In this document: in pieces, positions 40,423-47,310 of the stretch
Layout: each line of letters starts with the position of its first letter
How positions within the stretch are numbered: position 1 is the stretch's first letter
Assembly: GCF_016862075.1 (NCBI RefSeq)
Contig: NZ_BOMG01000080.1
Coordinates: forward strand, 61,958 to 125,957
Source of the DNA: Actinoplanes couchii
Lineage (GTDB): Bacteria > Actinomycetota > Actinomycetes > Mycobacteriales > Micromonosporaceae
Reading direction: 5' to 3'
DNA length: 64,000 nt
The notes under the pieces: generated by a model
The model's database searches: none
Told to the model about the DNA's origin: nothing
Seen by the model: only the letters and a program-made list of their open reading frames with translations
Program-made: the position numbers and the translations under genes

Positions 40423-42582
40423 ATGTCAGAACCGTTCGAGCTGTGGGGTCAACGAGGCTGGGCCTCGGTTGAGGCCGTCGGCGAGTCACATTTCATCGAC
40501 GCGATCCGGGCACTCTTCGGATCCCCCGTGAAGCCGGAGGGTGACGAGATCACGGTGCCGGTCGGTCTGCTGCCGGAACCGACGAACGCGCACGACCGCA
40601 ACGCCGTCGGAGTCTGGGCTGGCACCGGCCAGATCGGCTACCTGTCCCGCCGCGACGCCGCCCGGTTCGCCCCGATCCTCGCCGAGTTGGTGGCGCAGGG
40701 CCGGATTCCGCACGTCGCGGCCCGGGTCTGGGCAACCACCGACCACAGCGGGGTCACCGGCTCGGTCCGCCTGCACCTGGGCGAACCCCACCGGATCGTC
40801 CCGGCGAACCGCCCGCCCGGCCCGCCGCACCGGATGATGCCGGTCGGCGCGGCCATCCAGGTGACGGGCGAGGAACGGCATCTCGACACACTGTCACGAT
40901 GGCTGCGCCCGGAGGGCGAGTGCTGGGTCTACGCGACACTCCACGAGATCGTCGAGAACACGCCCCGCAGCGAACGGGTCCTGGTCGAGGTCCGCATCGA
41001 CAACGAGGTCGTCGGCCGGCTCACCCCGCGAATGAGCGCCGAGGTCCTGCCCGCGATGCGCCACCTCGCGGCGCAGCAGATGGTCACGGTCACGCAGGCG
41101 GTGGTCAAGGGCACCCAGATCAAGACCGAGGTTTCCCTGTACGCGGTGAGAGCCCACGAACTCCCGGAAAGCTGGCTGGCGGCCCCCGCCCACAGCCCGG
41201 TCGAAGCCCCGGACCTGCCCTCCCACGGCCCGAAGCCCCCGGCCACACACTCGATGGCCCCGTCATCGGCCGGAACAGCGGGCCCGACGGCCCCGTCGTC
41301 GGTGGCCCCGGCCCCACCGATGGCCCCTGACCAGCAGGCGGCTCCCGCCCAGCAGTTGGCCTCCGGCCAGCCGGTGTCCGCTGACCAACAGGTGGTTCCG
41401 GGCCAGCCGGTGCCCTTCGTCCAGCAGTTGGGCTCTGACCAACAGGTGGCCCCCGGCCAGCCGATGTCCGTCGCTCAGCAGATGTCCCCTAGCCAGCAGG
41501 TAGGCCCCGCCCCACACGTGGGACCTGCCCAGCAGTTGGCCCCGCTGGCGGATCCGGCCGCGTGGTCGGGCCCGACCACCCAGGCCGAGCTGGTGCGCCC
41601 GGCGGCCTCACCGGAGAAGCCGGAGAAGCCGGACACTCCGGGATCCCCGGGACAGCCGGTCTCCGGGGCTCCCGCGCCGGTCACCCGGACATCGGTGCCG
41701 GGCGAGGCTTCGACCGTCCGTCTGAAGACCAGCCGTCAGCACAGCGGCATCGTTCCGGGGCAGCCGACGTCGCGCCGTTCCTCCGCAGCGGAAAAACGTG
41801 CCCCGGAAAATGGCGTCCCGGAGCAGCGCATGTCGGATCATCGAGCCTCGGGTGCGTCGGAGACTCGCATGTCGGATCATCACGCCTCGGATGCGTCGGA
41901 GACACGCATGTCGGGCCACCACGCCCCAGGCGCGCCGGAGACTCGCGTGCCGGATCACCGTGTCCCGGGTGCGTCGGAGCCCGTCGTGGAGTCGCAGCCG
42001 GCGGCGGCCCGGACGGCCCGGAGCCGTTTCAATCCGCCGCCGAACTGGCCGGCGCCTCCCTCCGGCTGGCAGCCCGAGGCCGGGTGGGCCCCCGACCCGG
42101 CGTGGGGTGAACCGCCACCCGGCTGGCAGCTGTGGATCGAGGACGTCCCGGACCTCACCGAACCCGGCCGGGAATCCGCCGCCGGTGCCGACGCGCCGGG
42201 CGCGGAGCCCGGTGCCGTCGCGGTGGACATGGAGCGCCGTGCCGCCGTGCCGGGCGTCGAGCTCGGTGTCGTCGCCGTGGATGCGCAGCGCCATGCTGTC
42301 ACGTCGGGCGTCGAGTCCGGTGTCGTCGGGGCGGATGCGCAGCGACGTGCTGTCACGCCGGGCGTGGAGTCCGGTGTCGTCGGGGTGGATGCGCAGCGCC
42401 GTGCTGTCACGCCGGATGTTGAGCGTCGTGCCGTCGTGCCGTCGTGCCGGGCGTGGAGCCCGGAGCCGTCGCGGTGCATGGGGACCTCCGGGGCGGCGCG
42501 GTGGACGTGGACCTCCGAGGCGGCGCGTTGGATGTGGATGGAGCCGGTCCGGAATTCGGCGCGAACGGCTCGGTGGCCATGA
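40423..42582 (+). CDS. HIRAN-domain protein, probable N-terminal half of a split gene
   Basis: ATG 40423 follows GGGGA. Residues about 12-95 are a HIRAN domain (VGESHFIDAIRALFG, LPEPTNAHDRNAVGVW, GQIGYLSRRDAARF), a fold that binds DNA ends. A second conserved unit (residues about 145-255, RVLVEVRIDNEVVGRLTPRM) follows, then a long Pro/Gln low-complexity region, four 13-residue repeats, a Trp/Pro motif (FNPPPNWPAPPSGWQPE, GEPPPGWQLW) and 18-residue repeats. At 42424-42447 a third copy of CGTCGTGC shifts the frame; the last 45 residues are then Trp/Arg-rich and unlike the rest. The stop overlaps ATG 42579. Without one octamer the frame runs on into the next gene. Confidence 0.75.
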   Translation: MSEPFELWGQRGWASVEAVGESHFIDAIRALFGSPVKPEGDEITVPVGLLPEPTNAHDRNAVGVWAGTGQIGYLSRRDAARFAPILAELVAQGRIPHVAARVWATTDHSGVTGSVRLHLGEPHRIVPANRPPGPPHRMMPVGAAIQVTGEERHLDTLSRWLRPEGECWVYATLHEIVENTPRSERVLVEVRIDNEVVGRLTPRMSAEVLPAMRHLAAQQMVTVTQAVVKGTQIKTEVSLYAVRAHELPESWLAAPAHSPVEAPDLPSHGPKPPATHSMAPSSAGTAGPTAPSSVAPAPPMAPDQQAAPAQQLASGQPVSADQQVVPGQPVPFVQQLGSDQQVAPGQPMSVAQQMSPSQQVGPAPHVGPAQQLAPLADPAAWSGPTTQAELVRPAASPEKPEKPDTPGSPGQPVSGAPAPVTRTSVPGEASTVRLKTSRQHSGIVPGQPTSRRSSAAEKRAPENGVPEQRMSDHRASGASETRMSDHHASDASETRMSGHHAPGAPETRVPDHRVPGASEPVVESQPAAARTARSRFNPPPNWPAPPSGWQPEAGWAPDPAWGEPPPGWQLWIEDVPDLTEPGRESAAGADAPGAEPGAVAVDMERRAAVPGVELGVVAVDAQRHAVTSGVESGVVGADAQRRAVTPGVESGVVGVDAQRRAVTPDVERRAVVPSCRAWSPEPSRCMGTSGAARWTWTSEAARWMWMEPVRNSARTARWP
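41821..41976 (+). repeat. four 39-bp tandem repeats
   Basis: Four contiguous 39-bp units (starts 41821, 41860, 41899, 41938) encode 13-residue blocks such as ETRMSDHHASDAS. They lie in the linker of the HIRAN protein and preserve the frame. Confidence 0.93.
42235..42396 (+). repeat. three 54-bp tandem repeats
   Basis: Units start at 42235, 42289 and 42343, with a truncated fourth at 42397. Each encodes 18 residues like RRAVTPGVESGVVGVDAQ. After the octamer run the same pattern resumes (VPGVEPGAVAV) but only in the frame of the downstream gene, which exposes the frameshift. Confidence 0.92.
42424..42447 (+). repeat. three tandem copies of octamer CGTCGTGC at the frameshift point
   Basis: Three contiguous CGTCGTGC units (42424-42431, 42432-42439, 42440-42447) are followed by CGGG. 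Eight is not a multiple of three, so each gain or loss changes frame. With two copies the HIRAN frame continues RRAVVPGVEPGAV into the GIY-YIG frame; with three it ends at 42582. This is a classic slipped-strand site. Confidence 0.95.
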
Positions 42583-44258
42583 GTGGGCCGGACGCTGCGG
42601 CGGCCCGGCTGACGGAGGTGGTGGTGCCCCAGCCCAGGCAGGCCTCGCTCGCCCCGTCCACCGAGATTCCGGTTTTCGGGGCCCGCAACCGGGCCCGCGA
42701 ACTGGCCGCCGAAGTGGACCGCCTGCGTGCGGAGGGCGATCTGCTGCGTGCGGAGGAAGGCCGCCTGCGCGAGGAGGGCGATCTGCTGCGCGCGGAAGAG
42801 GGCCGGTTGCGTGAGGAGGGCGATCTGCTGCGCACGGAGAGGGACCGCCTGCGCGAGGAGAGCGATCTGTTGCGTGCGGACGGCGGCCGTCTACGCGAGG
42901 AGAGCGATCTGCTGCGTGCGGACGGTGGCCGGTGGCGCGAGGAGGGTGATCTGCTGCGCGCGGAGAGGGACCAGCTGCGCGCGGACCGGGACCGGTTGCA
43001 TGAGGAGAGCGACCTGCTGCGCGCGGAGGGAGACCGGCTGCGGGCGGAAGGGGATCGACTGCGTCTCGACAGCGAGCGGTTCAGGATCGACGCGGAGCGC
43101 TACCGGGAGCAGCTCGACCGGTACGGTGTCGCCGAGGTTCGTGAGCTGCAGGAACAGCGTGAGTTTCTGCGTGACGAGCACGCCCGGTTGCGCCGGCAGC
43201 TGGACGAGCTGCGGCAGTGGGTGGCGGTGACCGAGGACCGGGCGCTGCTGCAGGAGGCTGGTTTCTACCAGTATCAGCACCCGCTCGATGACGCGGTCGG
43301 CTACCAGCAGGCGCTTGCCGCGTTGCAGGAGGAGATCAAGGCGGTCATCCGGATCGACGGTGGCGCGGTCCGGGCGGCGTCCGGCCGGACCGGTGACGGC
43401 TCGGCCGGCGAGGGCCGGACGATGCCTGCCGACTACGCGATGCTGATGCTGCGGGCCTACAACGCCGAAGCCGACAATCTGGTACGCACGTTGCAGCCGC
43501 ACAAGCTTCCGGCGGCGATCGACCGGCTCGGCAAGGTGGCGGTCACGATCGCGCGTCTCGGCCGGACCATGGAGATCCGGATCACCGACGAGTACCACCG
43601 TCTGCGGGTGCGGGAACTCGGCCTGACCGCGGACTTCCAGGAGAAACTTGTCGAGGTGCGGGAGCAGGAACGGGACGAGAAGGCCCGGCTGCGGGAGCAG
43701 GCGCGGCTGCATCAGGAGTTCGAGCGGGAGCGGGCCGGTCTGCAGAACGAGCGCCTGCACTACGCGAACGCGTTCGCCGCACTGCAGGCGCACGGTGACG
43801 AGGCCGGGATGGGCCCGATCCGGGAGCGGCTGGAGGCGATCGACAACATGATCGCGGATGTCGACTACCGGGCCGCGAACGTGACCGCCGGGTACGTCTA
43901 CGTGATCTCGAATCTGGGCGCGTTCGGCGAGAACATGATCAAAATCGGGATGACGCGGCGGCTCGATCCGATGGACCGGGTGCGGGAGATGGGTGACGCC
44001 TCGGTGCCGTTCGGGTTCGACGTGCACGCGCTGTTCTTCTCCGACGACGCTGCCGGGATCGAGGCGCAGATGCACGCCCGGTTCGCCGGCCGCCGGGTCA
44101 ACCAGGTGAATCCGCGGCGCGAGTTCTTCTACGCCACTCCCGCCGAGGCGAAACAACACCTGATGGACCTGACCGGAAACCTGCTGCGGTACGAGGAGAT
44201 CCCGGCGGCCCTGGAGTTCCGCCAGAGCCGCCAGGCAGCCGGTGCCGGCCCGCAATAA
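42579..44258 (+). CDS. coiled-coil DUF4041 / GIY-YIG nuclease-like protein
   Basis: Residues about 25-60 hold a conserved start (TEIPVFGARNRARELAAEVD). About eight 14-residue coiled-coil repeats follow (LLRAEEGRLREEGD type). DUF4041 spans residues about 205-400 (FYQYQHPLDDAVGYQQALAA, YAMLMLRAYNAEADNLV). The C-terminal 100 residues are a T5orf172/MUG113-type GIY-YIG domain (GYVYVISNLGAFGENMIKIG, MTRRLDPMDRVREMGDASVP, ARFAGRRVNQVNPRREFFY). It could start at ATG 42579 (ATGA with the HIRAN stop) or at GTG 42444, or be the C-terminal half of one HIRAN fusion. DUF4041-GIY-YIG proteins occur in phages and mobile regions; function unproven. Confidence 0.8.
   Translation: MSGPDAAAARLTEVVVPQPRQASLAPSTEIPVFGARNRARELAAEVDRLRAEGDLLRAEEGRLREEGDLLRAEEGRLREEGDLLRTERDRLREESDLLRADGGRLREESDLLRADGGRWREEGDLLRAERDQLRADRDRLHEESDLLRAEGDRLRAEGDRLRLDSERFRIDAERYREQLDRYGVAEVRELQEQREFLRDEHARLRRQLDELRQWVAVTEDRALLQEAGFYQYQHPLDDAVGYQQALAALQEEIKAVIRIDGGAVRAASGRTGDGSAGEGRTMPADYAMLMLRAYNAEADNLVRTLQPHKLPAAIDRLGKVAVTIARLGRTMEIRITDEYHRLRVRELGLTADFQEKLVEVREQERDEKARLREQARLHQEFERERAGLQNERLHYANAFAALQAHGDEAGMGPIRERLEAIDNMIADVDYRAANVTAGYVYVISNLGAFGENMIKIGMTRRLDPMDRVREMGDASVPFGFDVHALFFSDDAAGIEAQMHARFAGRRVNQVNPRREFFYATPAEAKQHLMDLTGNLLRYEEIPAALEFRQSRQAAGAGPQ
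42723..43058 (+). repeat. about eight 42-bp repeats encoding a 14-residue coiled coil
   Basis: Blocks of 42 bases encode LLRA(E/D)xGRLREExD-like units twice the coiled-coil heptad. Some units are almost identical (two consecutive RLREEGDLLRAEE, two RLREESDLLRADGG). The boundaries are approximate. The length should vary between strains while keeping frame. Confidence 0.85.
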
Positions 44259-44402
44259 AAAGCCAACGCCGGCCCGCAATAAAAGCGAGCGCCCGCCCGC
44301 AATAAAAGCGAGCGCCGGCCCGCGATGAAAGCAAGCGTCAGCTGACAGAGAGGCGAGCGTCAGCCGGGGTGAAAGCGAGCGTCAGCCCGCGGGGGAGGCG
44401 AG
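44243..44402. repeat. degenerate 22-26-bp tandem repeats between convergent genes
   Basis: About seven units of the type GCCGGCCCGCAATAAAAGCGAGC cover the end of the GIY-YIG gene, the gap and the end of the esterase gene; later units drift to GTCAGCCxGxGxxxAxGCGAGC. The AATAAAAG segments are unusually A-rich for this genome. The role is unknown, possibly termination. Confidence 0.75.
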
Positions 44403-45341
44403 GAAAGCGGCCGCGTCGTCGAACGACGAGCGGAACAGTTCGACGACGAGCCGCGCGACCGTGTCCGCCCCGTACTCGCTGAAATGGGTGTCGTCGTCGC
44501 ACTCCGCGGTCAGATAGATCGAGGTGGACGCGGCCGGCCCCAGCCCGGTGACGAGTTCCGCGCTGGCGGCGGTGAGGTCGAGGAGGGGAACCTTCTCGGC
44601 CGCACCGATCTGCCGCAGCTGCCCGGGCAGGTCGACGCCGACACTGTTGACGTGCCGCGCGTACGACGTGAGCCGCCCTTGCTCATCGAACTCCCGGCGC
44701 ACCGGCGGACTGATCAGGATCGGCCGGCCACCCCGCTCCCGTACCGCGGTGATCATGGTGGTGAGGTCGGCGCGGTAGTCCGCGGCGGTGGTGGTCTTGT
44801 CGTTGTGACCGAACTGGAGCAGCACCGGATCGCCCGGCCGGGTGGCGGCGAGCACCGCCTGGAACAGCCGCGGATCCTCCTGGAACGTCCGTGATCCACG
44901 CCCCGAGTCGGCGTAGTTGGCCACCACGATCTCCGGCCGCAGGTACGGCGGAATCATCTGCCCCCAGCCGGTAAACGGATGGTTGTGCTGGTCGCAGACG
45001 GTGGAGTCGCCGCCGAGCAGGAGCGTGGGCCGCCCGTCGGTGATCGGCTCGACGCTGATCACCCGGCCGTGCGGGGCGGCGCCGGTGAAGACCAGGTCCA
45101 GTCCGGTGGACGGCGGCGATCCCTCCCAGACCGGCTGCCCTTTCGGGTCGCGCAGGTTGACGGCGAACCGCCGCCGGACGAGTTGCCCGGCCGCGGTGCC
45201 GGTCTCTGCCAGCATCCGCCGCCGGGCCTCGACTGTCACTCCGGTGGACGCCGGCCGATCGGGACTGCCCAGCTCGACGGTCACGTTGTAGTTCCCGGGG
45301 GGAACCTCGTGGTGATGGGCGACGGTCAATGGATCGATCAC
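44382..45341 (-). CDS. SGNH-fold esterase, rhamnogalacturonan acetylesterase-like (CE12)
   Basis: Deacetylates pectic sugars, by family. An N-terminal beta-sandwich (residues 1-100; PPGNYNVTVELGSPDRPAST) typical of bacterial CE12 proteins precedes the SGNH domain. The catalytic Ser113 lies in LLLGGDSTV, oxyanion residues in the GRGSRTF and GHND (Asn180) blocks, and Asp283/His286 in DDDTHFSEYG. No signal peptide is visible from GTG 45341, so as annotated it would be cytoplasmic. That is unusual, and the true start or upstream part may be missing. It precedes the LacI/GH120 genes. Confidence 0.85.
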   Translation of the reverse strand: MIDPLTVAHHHEVPPGNYNVTVELGSPDRPASTGVTVEARRRMLAETGTAAGQLVRRRFAVNLRDPKGQPVWEGSPPSTGLDLVFTGAAPHGRVISVEPITDGRPTLLLGGDSTVCDQHNHPFTGWGQMIPPYLRPEIVVANYADSGRGSRTFQEDPRLFQAVLAATRPGDPVLLQFGHNDKTTTAADYRADLTTMITAVRERGGRPILISPPVRREFDEQGRLTSYARHVNSVGVDLPGQLRQIGAAEKVPLLDLTAASAELVTGLGPAASTSIYLTAECDDDTHFSEYGADTVARLVVELFRSSFDDAAAFLASPAG

Positions 45342-45402
45342 CCGGTCAAGCTATCCGATCGCCGGCTTTCTCCCACCTACCGGAGGATCAGAGGTTCCGG
45401 GA

Positions 45403-46032
45403 TCAGAGCCGCAGGATGGCCAGGATCTGGTTCAGCAGGTCGATCAGGAACGCCAGCGGCAGGCTGATGCCGCCGTTCAGGAGGTTGGTGATCGCGCAGA
45501 GCAGGTTGCCGAGCAGGTTGCCGGCACCGGACTGGGCGACGACGTCCAGGACGACCCGGTTCAGGTCGACGACCAGGCCGAGCAGGTCCAGATGCAGCGG
45601 GCCGAGAACCAGGTTGAGCACGTCGCACGCGACCAGCGCGTCGGCGGCGGCCTTGCTGGCGGCTGCGGTCTCGGGCAGCTGGACCGGGAGGGAGACGGTC
45701 TTCTCGACGGTGCCCAGGTCGACACCGAGCGAGTCGGTCAGCGTGCTGGTCAGCGTACCGACGGCAACGATCTTGCCGTTGTCCTCGGTGAACTCGGTGG
45801 GGCTGAACGTGCCGGTGACCGTGCCCGGCGCGCCGAGCGCGTCGGTGAAGGAGCCGCTGACCGTGGAGGTCAGCGAGCCGGCCTCGGACTCCAGCGTGGG
45901 TGCGGCGGGCGCGGCCGCCGGTGCCGGTGCGTGTGCGGTGGGGGAGGCCTGGGCGGCGCCGCCGCTCGCCGCGGTGACGGTCAGGGCCAGGGTGGCCGCT
46001 AAGGCCGATGTGACGATTCGTTGCAGGCGCAT
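45403..46032 (-). CDS. secreted protein of unknown function, hydrophobic C-terminus
   Basis: ATG 46032 follows AGGAtct and opens a signal peptide (MRLQRIVTSALAATLALTVT ... AQA, cleavage near 30). An Ala/Pro linker leads to a beta-rich domain of about 90 residues (GTFSPTEFTEDNGKIVAVGT). A very hydrophobic C-terminal block with two Cys follows (CDVLNLVLGPLHLDLLGLVV, AGNLLGNLLCAITNLL). This last block recurs in uncharacterised secreted actinobacterial and haloarchaeal proteins. The function is unknown; a cell-surface association is likely. Confidence 0.75.
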   Translation of the reverse strand: MRLQRIVTSALAATLALTVTAASGGAAQASPTAHAPAPAAAPAAPTLESEAGSLTSTVSGSFTDALGAPGTVTGTFSPTEFTEDNGKIVAVGTLTSTLTDSLGVDLGTVEKTVSLPVQLPETAAASKAAADALVACDVLNLVLGPLHLDLLGLVVDLNRVVLDVVAQSGAGNLLGNLLCAITNLLNGGISLPLAFLIDLLNQILAILRL

Positions 46033-46210
46033 GGAGATCCTTTCATCGAAGTATATGCATGCGTCGCTGTGCCCGGGTTCACGTCCCGGAAACGAGGTCG
46101 TTCGATCGGCGAATTCATTTGGCGCGATGTCGACTTTGACCGGCTCTGCCCGAAGGGCCGCTGCGGAAGATTGCGACAATTACCGGGGGAACTTGCGAGA
46201 AGGGGTGGGT

Positions 46211-47227
46211 ATGGCGGAGGAGAGAGCGGCGCCCCGGGCGACCCTGGCGGCCATCGCCAGGGCGGCCGGGGTGTCGGTGCCGACGGTCTCCAAGGTGGTC
46301 AACGGGCGGGCCGACGTCGCCCCGGAGACCCGGGAGCGGGTGGCGAACCTGCTGGCCGGGCACGGATACGTGGCCCGCGGGCCGGGCGGCGCGCGGCCGG
46401 AGCGCCGGAGCGTCGCCCTGGTGTTCGACGCCATGCGGGCGATGAACAACCTGGAGACGCTGCGCGGCGTGCTGGAGGCCGCGGCGGACGGTGGTGTCGA
46501 CGTGGTCGTGGACGTGGTGCCCGACGATCCGCTCGGCGCCCGGTGGGCCCGCCGGATGACCGCGGGCGGGCGGGCCGGCGTGATCCTGGTGACCTCCGGC
46601 ATCACCGGCCAGCAGTGGCGGCACTTCACCGAGCAGAGGCTTCCGATCGTGATGATCGACCCGGTGAACCTGCCCGGCCCGGAAGTGCCCAGCGTGGGCG
46701 CCTCCAACTTCAACGGCGGTATGGCGGCCACCGAGCACCTGCTGGAGCTGGGGCATCGCCGGGTCGGGTTCATCGAGGGCCCGCCCGCGTCGATGATGAG
46801 CATCGCCCGGCTGCACGGTTACCGGGCGGCGCTGTCCCGGGCCGGGATCGCCGCCGACCCGGAGCTCACGATCGCCGCCGACTTCAGCTTCGACGGCGGG
46901 TTCGCGGCGGCGACCCGGCTGCTGGCGCGGGAGCCGCGGCCGACCGCGATCTTCGCCTCCAACGACCTGCAGGCGTTCGGCGCCATCGAGGCGGCCCGGA
47001 TCCTCGGGCTGCGGATTCCGGAGGATCTGAGCATCGCCGGCTTCGACGACACGCCCGCCGCCCAGTGGTCGGCGCCGCCGCTGACCTCGGTGCGGCAGCC
47101 GTTCGCCGAGATGGGCCGGGTCGCGATGCGGAGTCTGCTGCGGCTCGCCGACGGCGGGGAGCTCGAATCGCCGCGGGTCGAGCTGGCCACCCGGCTGATC
47201 GTGCGGAAGTCCACCGCCCGGATCTGA
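46211..47227 (+). CDS. LacI-family sugar-responsive repressor
   Basis: An N-terminal HTH with hinge (ATLAAIARAAGVSVPTVSKV, RADVAPETRERVANLLAGHG) precedes a periplasmic-binding-protein-like effector domain (VGFIEGPPASMMSIARLHGY, AIFASNDLQAFGAIEAARIL, LSIAGFDDTPAAQWSAPPLT). Length 338. ATG 46211 follows GAGAAGGGG. It lies 83 bases upstream of the GH120 gene on the same strand, with a CGAAA-TTTCG dyad between, so xylo-oligosaccharide control of that gene is the natural reading. Confidence 0.93.
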   Translation: MAEERAAPRATLAAIARAAGVSVPTVSKVVNGRADVAPETRERVANLLAGHGYVARGPGGARPERRSVALVFDAMRAMNNLETLRGVLEAAADGGVDVVVDVVPDDPLGARWARRMTAGGRAGVILVTSGITGQQWRHFTEQRLPIVMIDPVNLPGPEVPSVGASNFNGGMAATEHLLELGHRRVGFIEGPPASMMSIARLHGYRAALSRAGIAADPELTIAADFSFDGGFAAATRLLAREPRPTAIFASNDLQAFGAIEAARILGLRIPEDLSIAGFDDTPAAQWSAPPLTSVRQPFAEMGRVAMRSLLRLADGGELESPRVELATRLIVRKSTARI

Positions 47228-47259
47228 CCGTCCGCGTCTGATCGTCTGGGCCCGATTGC

Positions 47260-47304
47260 CGAAAGTTTTCGAACTGTTGACACCTGCTTTTCGCAAATTA
47301 GGGT
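47260..47304 (+). promoter_or_regulatory. promoter and CGAAA-TTTCG operator for GH120
   Basis: The dyad CGAAA-GT-TTTCG lies at 47260-47271. It resembles the CGAAA-N-TTTCG box of Streptomyces xylanase/xylosidase genes. A perfect -35 TTGACA (47277-47282), a 16-nt spacer and TAGGGT (47299-47304) place the start near 47311, the ATG itself, suggesting a leaderless transcript. The dyad sits directly upstream of -35. Confidence 0.68.
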
Positions 47305-47310
47305 GAGGCC

